The notes below the pieces were generated by a model. The model ran no database searches. It was given only the letters and a program-made list of their open reading frames with translations, and was not told the origin of the DNA. DNA of 6,077 bases from Sedimentisphaerales bacterium (GTDB taxonomy: Bacteria > Planctomycetota > Phycisphaerae > Sedimentisphaerales > SM23-30), in assembly GCA_030640865.1 (NCBI GenBank), contig DAOWIP010000470.1, positions 1 to 6,077 of the forward strand, given 5' to 3'. The first letter of the stretch is position 1, and each line of letters opens with the position of its first letter. Below, one piece after another: positions 1 to 5,337 of this stretch. The position numbers and the translations under genes were made by a program.

Positions 1-190
1 CCTGGCGAGCAGTGGCAAGGGCCTTACTCACTTGGCCGCTCTCAAACTGCCGGCGAGCCAGATCGATGTTTATTTTGGCGCGGGCCTGGCCCCATCGCCG
101 CATGGCAGCCTGCTTATCATTGATTTGCTGATTTTGGCAGCCAAACAAACAGAAAATGACGACAAACGCGATCGACAGCAAACGCTTCAT
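1..190 (-). CDS. Lipoprotein with TPR-like sequence, partial (N-terminal 63 codons)
   Basis: The reading frame starts with ATG at 190 and runs off the left edge. An AGGAGG ribosome binding site lies just upstream (plus strand cctcc, 196-200), which fixes the start. The N-terminus is a lipoprotein signal: MKRLL, a hydrophobic stretch, then the lipobox L15-F-G-C18, with Gln after the Cys, so outer-membrane sorting is likely by the usual rule. After a polar linker the sequence DLARRQFESGQVSKALATA (about residues 44-62) fits the first helix pair of a tetratricopeptide repeat. It follows the secretin gene, separated by a terminator, so it is probably a separate transcription unit. TPR lipoproteins of the PilF/PilW/Tgl type act as secretin pilotins, so a pilotin role is possible. 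It is inference only: TPR lipoproteins are common and most of this protein is outside the window. Confidence 0.8.
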   Translation of the reverse strand, partial: MKRLLSIAFVVIFCLFGCQNQQINDKQAAMRRWGQARAKINIDLARRQFESGQVSKALATARQ

Positions 191-256
191 CAGAGCCTCC
201 TAAGGCAAATAAGTTTTACGTCCCCCGTTTAACAGCGAGGGCTAATATATATTTGG

Positions 257-309
257 AAAAAAGAGCCACTGCGAGGCATCGACAGACGCGACACCTCGCA
301 GTCAAGCTC
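257..309 (-). terminator. Rho-independent terminator after the secretin gene
   Basis: On the minus strand a perfect 9-bp stem (arms 294-302 and 268-276, ACTGCGAGG with CCTCGCAGT) encloses a 17-nt loop. An outer 4-bp GAGC/GCTC pairing (306-309 with 263-266) brings the stem up to six consecutive T (257-262). This is the classic arrangement for termination of leftward transcription. It lies about 140 bases after the secretin stop and before the lipoprotein start, so it marks the end of the secretion cluster. On the plus strand no T-run follows, so it looks one-directional. Confidence 0.75.
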
Positions 310-338
310 CACATTACATTTAATCACTCTAACAAAAT

Positions 339-362
339 CTGTAACGCGGGCGTCTCGCCCGC
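339..362. repeat. REP-like palindrome, copy 1
   Basis: CTGTA, two bases, then a perfect 7-bp stem with a 3-base loop (GCGGGCG TCT CGCCCGC, 346-362). The same 24-bp geometry recurs at 3364-3387 and 5714-5737. No T-run follows on either strand, so it is not a simple terminator. Directly next to it, 368-386 holds a second palindrome centred on 377 (GGCGA T TCGCC, extended by TTA/TAA beyond one mismatch), so the two hairpins form a pair as in many REP/BIME-type elements. Confidence 0.55.
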
Positions 363-446
363 ACTCGTTAGGGCGATTCGCCATAACAAATTATAGTTTT
401 GCTATAGCCTCTTAATCATCACTCCAAAGCAGACGAAAATATTTGT

Positions 447-2489
447 CTAAAATTGTTCGTCAGTTGGTTCAGTAGCTAACTGAATATCTTCCAACTGCTC
501 CTCTTCCGCCTGTGGTTCGTCTGTTTGCGAATCGACAACCTGCGAATCGTCCACCTGTGATTCGTCCAACTGCGGTTCGTCCAACTGTGAATCAACAACC
601 TGTTGTTCGTCAACCTGCGACTCGGCAACCTGTATCTCATCCAACATCTGTGTATCATCCACTATCTGTGGCTCGTCCACCGTCTGCGACTCGGTCTGTG
701 AGACAGGCTCAGCTTCCTCATCCGACAGGGCAACAGGGACGGGAGACAGGCCGAAATCAGCCGGACTATCCAGGAACGAAACCGAAGACTGAGCAACCGG
801 CAGATTCTTTTCGATCAGGCGACCCATAAATAATCGCATACAACCGTATTCACCCCGATAAATATGCTTGGCCCGCAGTTCGTTACGGAGATCAAGAGCA
901 TCAAGAAAACGAGGGCTGATATGCACCGCGAGGTTCGCGTCCCAAAGAGCGGCTTTTAGTTTGCCGTTGGCCTGCAGTTCTCTGGCCCGATTATAATGGG
1001 CACCGGCCAGCCGTTCACGGCCATGCCACTGCATTCCTTCGCGTGCACCAATCATAATGGTATCCATAGTCCCCAGAGCCTCCTCGGCGGCGGCGTAATC
1101 AACGGATTCCTTGACGATATGCGGGGTGATTATGAAGATAACTTCTTCCTTGGTAAGATCATCAACAGTACTGCGAAACAGATTGCCTATCAGAGGTATG
1201 TTTCCAACCAACGGGACCTGGCTGCGATTAGTCTCGGTTTTCTCACGAAACAGACCGCCAATAACAATACTATGACCATCTTTGACAAGTACATTAGTAG
1301 TAATCTCGCTGGTCTTTTCCCACGGCAGCGTAAAGCTACCGGAGACAGTTACACCCCCGTCACTATCCTTGGGGCTCAGTTCCATACGAATAAAGCCGTC
1401 GTCCATCACAAACGGACGGAAAGTAAGCTGTGTACCGGTTTCGAGGAACTCTACCGTTTGAGTTGCGGTGGTGGCGGAGACTTCAGTCGTGATATAACCG
1501 TCGCGCCTGCCAACGATGACCTTACCCTCCTGACGATTTAATGTAAGAACTTTGGGGTTGCCGAGCGTAACAACATCGGTAACACTTTCCAGGGCGCTGA
1601 TGAACAGGCCAATATTATTCTTGACGATTCCAATCGAAAGGCCGCCCCCGCCGACATTGCTTGTGAAACCTGTCGAGGCACTGGTTTCGGTGCCGCTGAG
1701 ATTAACATTGGCGGTAGTTTCGGGATGGAAAACACCGGCAGAGGACTGGAAGTCCACTCCGCCAAGGACGTTGAAATCGATGCCTAACGCATTGTTATCG
1801 TTAAGTTCAGCAGTCATAATGGTCGCTTCGACCAACACCTGGAGCGGCTGTCGGTCAACTTCACCCAGCAATTTCTCAACGGCATCGATATATTCGGGAT
1901 AATCGACTATAACAATATAGTTATTGCCTGCCCATGTTTCACCGGAACCACCCTTTCCGCCCTGAGACGTCTGCGCGGCGGGAGTAGTGGTAACCAGACC
2001 GGCTTCGCTTAGCAGCGGTTTAATCAGGGTTTCGGCATCCTGGGCGGTAATATAATTCAGATGAAATGCCCGCGAGACTGTCTTACGCGCGGCGGCCAGT
2101 TTCGCCTCATATTCCTTCTGTGTATAGACAAAAATGAACGCCCCTTTTTCTTCATAGGCAAAGCCGTTCGAGATCAGAACCACATCCATAACCTCTTTGG
2201 CTGTAACATTGAAGAGATTGACGTTCACCTGGCCGCGAACATTACTGGAGGGCACAATATTTTTATTACAGGCGACTCCGAGAAACTTGAGAAAATCGAC
2301 AATATCGCCCTTGTGCCTGATAGAGGGAAAAACCCCCACGGCATCCGGAGCGGCGATATCGGTTTGAGACTCAGCGGCTGGTGTCTGTACGACTTCGGCC
2401 GCTGCCGGTTGATTTTGACCGTGAAGGTCACCAATTAGAAACGCTGACAAAAAAGCAACAAAAATTACCAGGGTCTTGAAACAATTCAT
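447..2489 (-). CDS. Secretin (GspD/PilQ superfamily) with C-terminal TPR-like segment and repeat tail
   Basis: 680 residues; secretins form the multimeric outer-membrane gate of type II/III secretion and type IV pili. The frame is open to 2543, but the ATG at 2489 is chosen because AGGAG (2501-2497) sits 7 bases upstream and it opens a signal peptide (MNCFKTLVIFVAF..., about residues 1-25). Domains seen: STN/N0-like about 61-122 (GDIVDFLKFLG to FIFVYT); N1-type ring domain about 139-213 with a Gly/Ser-rich insert; secretin barrel about 214-460, containing the hallmark VPLVGNIPLIGNLFR (425-439) followed by EEVIFIITPHIV. Only one N1-like module is visible, fewer than in classical GspD. The C-terminus is unusual: a TPR-like segment (about 497-530) and a 15-bp-period tail (about 595-680). 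It ends the cluster, 348 bases after the GspH-like gene. Whether the machine is a secretion system or a pilus cannot be told from this gene alone. Confidence 0.93.
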   Translation of the reverse strand: MNCFKTLVIFVAFLSAFLIGDLHGQNQPAAAEVVQTPAAESQTDIAAPDAVGVFPSIRHKGDIVDFLKFLGVACNKNIVPSSNVRGQVNVNLFNVTAKEVMDVVLISNGFAYEEKGAFIFVYTQKEYEAKLAAARKTVSRAFHLNYITAQDAETLIKPLLSEAGLVTTTPAAQTSQGGKGGSGETWAGNNYIVIVDYPEYIDAVEKLLGEVDRQPLQVLVEATIMTAELNDNNALGIDFNVLGGVDFQSSAGVFHPETTANVNLSGTETSASTGFTSNVGGGGLSIGIVKNNIGLFISALESVTDVVTLGNPKVLTLNRQEGKVIVGRRDGYITTEVSATTATQTVEFLETGTQLTFRPFVMDDGFIRMELSPKDSDGGVTVSGSFTLPWEKTSEITTNVLVKDGHSIVIGGLFREKTETNRSQVPLVGNIPLIGNLFRSTVDDLTKEEVIFIITPHIVKESVDYAAAEEALGTMDTIMIGAREGMQWHGRERLAGAHYNRARELQANGKLKAALWDANLAVHISPRFLDALDLRNELRAKHIYRGEYGCMRLFMGRLIEKNLPVAQSSVSFLDSPADFGLSPVPVALSDEEAEPVSQTESQTVDEPQIVDDTQMLDEIQVAESQVDEQQVVDSQLDEPQLDESQVDDSQVVDSQTDEPQAEEEQLEDIQLATEPTDEQF
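474..695. repeat. 15-bp tandem repeat inside the secretin gene (acidic pentapeptide repeat)
   Basis: On the minus strand the secretin tail encodes successive units ending in Gln: VDEPQ, VDDTQ, LDEIQ, VAESQ, VDEQQ, VVDSQ, LDEPQ, LDESQ, VDDSQ, VVDSQ, TDEPQ, AEEEQ, LEDIQ. Consensus is [V/L]-D-[D/E]-[S/P]-Q. The first three units each carry one extra residue (18 bp), the rest are 15 bp. The plus strand shows it as recurring (g/a)(t/a)tcgtc(c/a)a(a/c)ctg blocks. The length is a multiple of three, so copy-number change would keep the frame and alter tail length. The encoded tail is strongly acidic and probably unstructured. Confidence 0.85.
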
Positions 2490-2502
2490 CTGTTTTCTCC
2501 TC

Positions 2503-2628
2503 TCAGACATATCGGACATACAAGACAGGGCAACGCACCCCACAGGTGATCGGCGGTACGGTTTTTACTTCAACCCATTTGCCGATCAGACAATTACTAC
2601 AACTTACCTCTTCCCGGAACAGCAACAT
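2503..2628 (-). CDS. Possible small ORF (41 aa) ending in the secretin ribosome binding site
   Basis: ATG at 2628, TGA at 2505-2503. The product begins MLLFREEVSCSNCLIGKW and carries two cysteine pairs (Cys10-x2-Cys13 and Cys30-x3-Cys34), the sort of spacing found in small zinc-binding proteins. Its stop lies immediately before AGGAG of the secretin, an arrangement that would allow translational coupling. Against it: no ribosome binding site is visible before the ATG, an in-frame TGA directly precedes it, and 42 open codons can occur by chance. I do not recognise a family. Treat as a candidate only. Confidence 0.2.
   Translation of the reverse strand: MLLFREEVSCSNCLIGKWVEVKTVPPITCGVRCPVLYVRYV
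2547..2588. repeat. 8-bp inverted repeat upstream of the secretin
   Basis: TGATCGGC at 2547-2554 and its exact complement GCCGATCA at 2581-2588, separated by 26 bases. It would form a stem-loop in the secretin leader transcript, about 60 bases before the start codon, or could be a protein binding site. No T-run follows on the minus strand, so it is not a terminator. No known riboswitch consensus was recognised. Confidence 0.35.
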
Positions 2629-2778
2629 TCATATTCTGTATCGTCCGGCCCACAAGGTATCTAAACGTGCAAACTGACAATCGCAGATTCATGCGTTTCA
2701 GAGCAAAAGATATTGTTTTTTATAATTATCCCCCTAATGTTATCGGTCGTATTTCCCACACGATCAGGCACAACGATT

Positions 2779-2818
2779 ACCACAAAGCCGCAAAAACACA
2801 AAAGCACAAAGGGGAAAA
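2779..2818. repeat. Degenerate CACAAAG-type simple repeat
   Basis: The plus strand reads as imperfect units CCACAAAG, CCGCAAAAA, CACAAAA, GCACAAAGG in a row, purine-rich with C every few bases. Similar CACAAAG/CACAGAG runs are, from memory, common between genes in many unrelated bacteria. It begins about 20 bases after the GspH-like stop codon. No function is evident. Confidence 0.4.
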
Positions 2819-2837
2819 TATAAAATAGATGTACGGT

Positions 2838-3353
2838 TCATGGAGTATTTATTCGGCCGGACACTGGTTCGACTGTTACAGTAATACTATGCGTACCGGC
2901 AGTGAGTGTTACAGTTCCCCGGGCCGCGAGTTGGGCGCCGGCACTATTATAGGGCATGCCCAGACTGTTGAACCTCACAAGGTTACCGGAGTCGAAATCG
3001 GCCACGTCAATCCGGACGTCTTTCAAGTGTTTATTAGCAAGGAATGGCATCTGATAAGGTGATTTCGTGATCGGATGAGTAATCACACTACCGGTATCCG
3101 AATCCTGAACTTCATAGCTTTCATTGGCGACGTCGAATACCACCTGATAAGGATGCTTTTGCGAGATTGAATAAGTCTGCGCAAAGAGCAGGTCCGAAAC
3201 CAGTTGACGTGCCGCCGAGGTGGCCTGCATATCAGCAGTATTGCCGATAGAAGGGATTACCACCATAGCGGCTATCCCCAAAATCACGATAGTAACCAGC
3301 AGTTCGGCAAGGGTAAAACCGTGATTTTTGATATTACGTCCGGACTGATTCAT
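2838..3353 (-). CDS. GspH/FimT-like minor pseudopilin
   Basis: 171 residues, normal size for GspH/FimT proteins, which are minor subunits that help start the pseudopilus or pilus tip. The type III prepilin signal is clear: G12 then FTLAELLVTIVILGIAAMVV, cleaved after Gly12 by prepilin peptidase, with Glu17 at mature position +5. The LAELLVTI form, helix region AARQLVSDLLFAQTYSISQ (48-66) and the C-terminal RFNSLGMPY plus VEPVSGRI strands fit the GspH fold. The ATG at 3353 has a modest AGGA about 10 bases upstream. A REP-like hairpin (3364-3387) sits just before this site. The gene lies between the 104-aa membrane protein and the secretin. Confidence 0.9.
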   Translation of the reverse strand: MNQSGRNIKNHGFTLAELLVTIVILGIAAMVVIPSIGNTADMQATSAARQLVSDLLFAQTYSISQKHPYQVVFDVANESYEVQDSDTGSVITHPITKSPYQMPFLANKHLKDVRIDVADFDSGNLVRFNSLGMPYNSAGAQLAARGTVTLTAGTHSITVTVEPVSGRINTP

Positions 3354-3363
3354 AAATTGAGTC

Positions 3364-3387
3364 CTGTAGGGTGGGGTCTTACCCCAC
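3364..3387. repeat. REP-like palindrome, copy 2
   Basis: CTGTA, two bases, then GTGGGGT CTT ACCCCAC (perfect 7-bp stem, 3-base loop, 3371-3387). Same geometry as at 339-362 and 5714-5737; relative to copy 1 the second stem pair is T-A instead of C-G, a compensated change. It sits in the 54-base gap between two cluster genes, directly before the GspH-like ribosome binding site, and would fold in the mRNA. No T-run follows, so termination is not expected. Confidence 0.55.
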
Positions 3388-3407
3388 GCGGTATTCTTAT
3401 AACGCCA

Positions 3408-3722
3408 CTATTTAAGCGTTGAAGTGCCGGCGTTGATTTTCAGGGATTTCGATCCGGGCTTGGCCTTGAGTTGTTCGGCGGTCAGCACCTGCACCTTAAC
3501 CTTGCCGGAAGTGAGCAGGACACTGATTTTTGCCAGGGAAGCGTTAATCTCATCCGCTTTCAGAATCAACTTTTCCAACTGCTGTCCCGAATCAGGGATA
3601 CCCGCCTGGGCAGTCGGTATGACCGAAGGCGTCTCGTACCATAGGCCCACCGTTACAGCTAACAGTAAAACCGAAATTACAGTCAATAAAACCCTGGTAT
3701 AATTATCCACAGTAACAGTCAT
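3408..3722 (-). CDS. Small single-span membrane or exported protein, function unknown
   Basis: 104 residues; I do not recognise a family with a known job. The ATG at 3722 follows AGGAG with about 9 bases spacing, so the start is well supported. MTVTVDNYTRV leads into a hydrophobic segment (about 11-27), then a linker ending PTAQA-G (37-41), which could be a signal peptidase site, so the protein may be anchored or released. Residues about 46-72 look helical and amphipathic (QQLEKLILKADEINASLAKI); a short KVKVQVL strand and a basic C-terminus (KAKPGSKSLK) follow. It lies 20 bases after the 84-aa gene and 54 before the GspH-like gene, inside the cluster, so a role in assembling or anchoring the machine is plausible but inferred from position only. 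Confidence 0.8.
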   Translation of the reverse strand: MTVTVDNYTRVLLTVISVLLLAVTVGLWYETPSVIPTAQAGIPDSGQQLEKLILKADEINASLAKISVLLTSGKVKVQVLTAEQLKAKPGSKSLKINAGTSTLK

Positions 3723-3742
3723 TTTTCTTTCTCCTATAAGCT

Positions 3743-3997
3743 TCAGGCTGCCGCCGTTTTCAGGTTTTGTTTATACACAATATTCCGTGTAACACGATAC
3801 GACAGCCAAATAATCATCAAAATCGAAATCTGGGTAGAGCCGTCAAAGACTTCCATACTTCCCTGATGAATCCTTTGCACCTTAATCAGGGTAACCATCA
3901 GAAAGGTCCAGGGCGCCAGAAACGACAGAGCCAACAGCATAAACCAGAATAATTCCCGTAGTTGTATTTTCAATTGTATCATTTTGTCGGTTACCAT
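3743..3997 (-). CDS. Small two-span membrane protein, function unknown
   Basis: 84 residues, unrecognised. A basic amphipathic start (MIQLKIQLREL) precedes a strong hydrophobic segment (about 16-38, FWFMLLALSFLAPWTFLMV), a polar turn (QRIHQGSMEVFDGST) and a second shorter one (about 56-68, QISILMIIWLSYRV), ending in a basic tail. Two inner-membrane helices with both ends cytoplasmic is the simplest model. The start is uncertain: the ATG at 3997 and the one at 3982 (residue 6) both lack a good ribosome binding site. The frame begins 20 bases after the pseudopilin stop, so coupling to upstream translation could explain this. Supported as a gene by tight packing, hydrophobic pattern and lack of a better frame. 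Confidence 0.68.
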   Translation of the reverse strand: MVTDKMIQLKIQLRELFWFMLLALSFLAPWTFLMVTLIKVQRIHQGSMEVFDGSTQISILMIIWLSYRVTRNIVYKQNLKTAAA

Positions 3998-4017
3998 ATG
4001 TATTAGTCTTGAGCGGT

Positions 4018-4578
4018 TTAGTAAGAAAAATAAGAGCGTCCGGTCATATCATTTCCGGGCGAGTCGGCCCTGAAAATTATATCCTCTGGTTTATAGACCC
4101 AGCCGTCGGTATTCGTGGCCGCGGCCGGCATTGCCGCACCGTCGGCAATCATATTAATAGATGTTTTCACGTTTAAGGGATTCTCAGGGATTTCGCTCAG
4201 GTACGGTCCGTACTTAAAGACGGCGGAGGCGACGGTATCGGTATTACCGTCCTCATCGGTGAACATTGTCATCTGGTCGATAAAGGCCTGTTCGTCGGGA
4301 TTGCCGGCGGCGTCATAACCCGGGGAAATGTCCCAGTGCTGTGCGCGATATGTGGCGATCTGGGTCCGCAGAATACGAAGGTTCTCCCTCGTCATATTCT
4401 CGCGGGCTTCGACGGAGGCGGTGGAAAATTTCGGTATGATAATCGAGGCGAGTATTCCAAGAATAATCACCACAATCAATATTTCCACAAGGGTGAACCC
4501 GGTTACGGCAGGGATTTCTCCGCGTTTCAACGAGGCGGTTGATTGAAAGCATATCGTTTTGGCACGTGGCATTTTCAT
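4018..4578 (-). CDS. GspG/PulG-like pseudopilin with a long leader
   Basis: 186 residues. The prepilin signal lies at Gly27 followed by FTLVEILIVVIILGILASII; Glu32 is mature position +5, and cleavage would leave about 159 residues. The ATG at 4578 has GAGG 7 bases upstream; an ATG at 4572 is also in frame. The 27-residue leader is much longer than that of its neighbour (7). The mature helix continues as IIPKFSTASVEARENMTRENLRILRTQIATYRAQHW. The globular part carries KYGPYLSEIPENPLN (122-136) and GWVYKPEDIIFRAD, matching the GPY-x4-P-x-NP and C-terminal strand of its neighbour at 4696-5145, so the two are paralogues. It lies 117 bases behind that gene, across a terminator, and is probably a less abundant subunit. 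Confidence 0.9.
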   Translation of the reverse strand: MKMPRAKTICFQSTASLKRGEIPAVTGFTLVEILIVVIILGILASIIIPKFSTASVEARENMTRENLRILRTQIATYRAQHWDISPGYDAAGNPDEQAFIDQMTMFTDEDGNTDTVASAVFKYGPYLSEIPENPLNVKTSINMIADGAAMPAAATNTDGWVYKPEDIIFRADSPGNDMTGRSYFSY

Positions 4579-4615
4579 AAGGGCACCTCATTACACACAT
4601 CGCCGGGCAAGGGGG

Positions 4616-4651
4616 AAAAAGGCCCGGCAACGGTAAATTTGCTGCCGGGCC
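4616..4651 (-). terminator. Strong rho-independent terminator between the two pseudopilin genes
   Basis: On the minus strand GGCCCGGCA (4651-4643) pairs perfectly with TGCCGGGCC (4629-4621) around a 13-base loop, followed at once by five T (4620-4616). It lies about 45 bases after the stop of the first pseudopilin. Because cluster genes continue on the same strand, it probably limits readthrough, giving more of the first pseudopilin than of downstream products. A further GCCCGGC (4608-4602) after the T-run could pair with the second arm instead. Confidence 0.88.
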
Positions 4652-4695
4652 ATTTCATCTGAAACAACTTGACAAAAACAGATTCTCAACTAATG

Positions 4696-5145
4696 TTACG
4701 GCTGGGGATGGGCGGCAGGATATCCGTCAGTGATAGCGCCGGTAATCAAATCGATAGACCAGTCCTCTGTACCGTTATCGGCCTTGACAGCAGCATCACC
4801 GAAAACCGCGGGGTTATTGCCGCACCACGGGTTTCCTGGTACATCCTGCATATACGGGCCATAGTTAACACCGCCGACAACGGTTATGGTGGTCAGCTTG
4901 GTGATAATATTGGCGTTGGTATCAAGGGCGCCTGCGCCATCATCCCAGGGATAAACGTCCAGGTGCTGCACCTTGTACAGTTCGAATTGCGAACGTAATG
5001 TCTGAAGGTTACTGACCAGGGACGATTCGCGGGCATCGTTGGAGGCCTCGGTGAACTGCGGGATCACGATAGCAGCCAGAATACCCAGAATAATCACAAC
5101 AATCAAAATTTCAACTAATGTAAAACCAGTTTTTCGCGTTTTCAT
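4696..5145 (-). CDS. GspG-like (major?) pseudopilin
   Basis: 149 residues, the usual size for GspG. The frame is open to 5262, but the ATG at 5145 is the real start: GGAGA (5158-5154) lies 8 bases upstream, and it gives a canonical short leader MKTRKTG, cleaved before FTLVEILIVVIILGILAAIV with Glu at +5. Farther N-terminal residues would put a non-leader sequence ahead of the signal. The helix continues VIPQFTEASNDARESSLVSNLQTLRSQFELYKVQH; then come YPWDDGAGA, NYGPYMQDVPGNPW (94-107) and the C-terminal WSIDLITGAITDGYP, recalling the D-x-x-TG-x-I ending of GspG. It is first in the cluster and has its own strong terminator, as expected for the most abundant subunit. A major type IV pilin cannot be excluded, but the short globular domain favours a pseudopilin. 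Confidence 0.92.
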   Translation of the reverse strand: MKTRKTGFTLVEILIVVIILGILAAIVIPQFTEASNDARESSLVSNLQTLRSQFELYKVQHLDVYPWDDGAGALDTNANIITKLTTITVVGGVNYGPYMQDVPGNPWCGNNPAVFGDAAVKADNGTEDWSIDLITGAITDGYPAAHPQP

Positions 5146-5279
5146 CTCTGTTTTCTCCGGTGCCGTCAGGCACAAATAAGGTTTGCTAAAATTACACAAT
5201 TTTTCGATACCATTGAACATAAAGTTTTTGTTTTTTGTCGTCAGCGGCGGCCAACCACACATAAGCTACACGAAGCATG

Positions 5280-5309
5280 CCATCCACCGTTTTTTGCCGC
5301 GATGGATGG
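5280..5309 (-). other. Leader stem-loop before the first pseudopilin
   Basis: CCATCCA (minus 5309-5303) pairs perfectly with TGGATGG (5286-5280) around a 16-base loop containing AAAAAA. No T-run follows the stem, so it is not a terminator. If the sigma-54-like element is used, transcription would begin at about 5310 and this hairpin would cap the 5' end of the mRNA, a known way of protecting transcripts. Function not demonstrated. Confidence 0.4.
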
Positions 5310-5321
5310 GCTATCCTCCGG

Positions 5322-5337
5322 GCGGATCACGTGCCAA
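5322..5337 (-). promoter_or_regulatory. Sigma-54-like (-24/-12) promoter candidate
   Basis: Minus strand TTGGCACG-TGAT-CCGC. The -24 half matches the YTGGCACG consensus fully and GG and GC are separated by exactly 10 bases; the -12 half is weaker (CCGC instead of TTGC). The predicted start is about 5310, giving a leader of roughly 165 bases to the pseudopilin ATG. Sigma-54 control of pilin genes is known in other bacteria (PilR-dependent pilA). No enhancer site was identified. Confidence 0.35.

Larger units (their letters stand above)
2490..2837. other. 348-base intergenic stretch between the secretin and GspH-like genes
   Basis: No established gene. Contents seen: a degenerate CACAAAG-type simple repeat (2779-2818), an AT-rich patch (about 2705-2730), an 8-bp inverted repeat (2547-2554 with 2581-2588), a possible 41-codon ORF (2503-2628) and the secretin ribosome binding site (2496-2504). 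I found no promoter with two convincing boxes and no T-tailed terminator, so whether the secretin is co-transcribed with the genes upstream stays open. The size of the gap, against 20-117 bases elsewhere in the cluster, makes a separate secretin promoter likely. Confidence 0.5.

Noticed and set aside
229..384. A 51-codon minus-strand frame beginning MANRPNECGRDARVT
   Set aside because: It has no ribosome binding site and runs through the REP-like hairpins and the secretin terminator, so it is most likely a chance frame created by the GC-rich palindromes.
474..695. CRISPR array suggested by regularly spaced repeats
   Set aside because: Units are contiguous 15-mers without spacers, in frame with the secretin gene.
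512..829. Plus-strand frame rich in Pro, Arg and Gln
   Set aside because: It is the antisense of the secretin repeat tail; its low complexity comes from the 15-bp repeat.
996..1541. 181-codon plus-strand frame
   Set aside because: It lies wholly antisense to the secretin barrel, which has strong family motifs; no protein family resemblance seen.
5146..5262. Upstream extension of the first pseudopilin to ATG 5262
   Set aside because: It would put 39 residues before a canonical short prepilin leader; the ATG at 5145 has a well-placed GGAGA.
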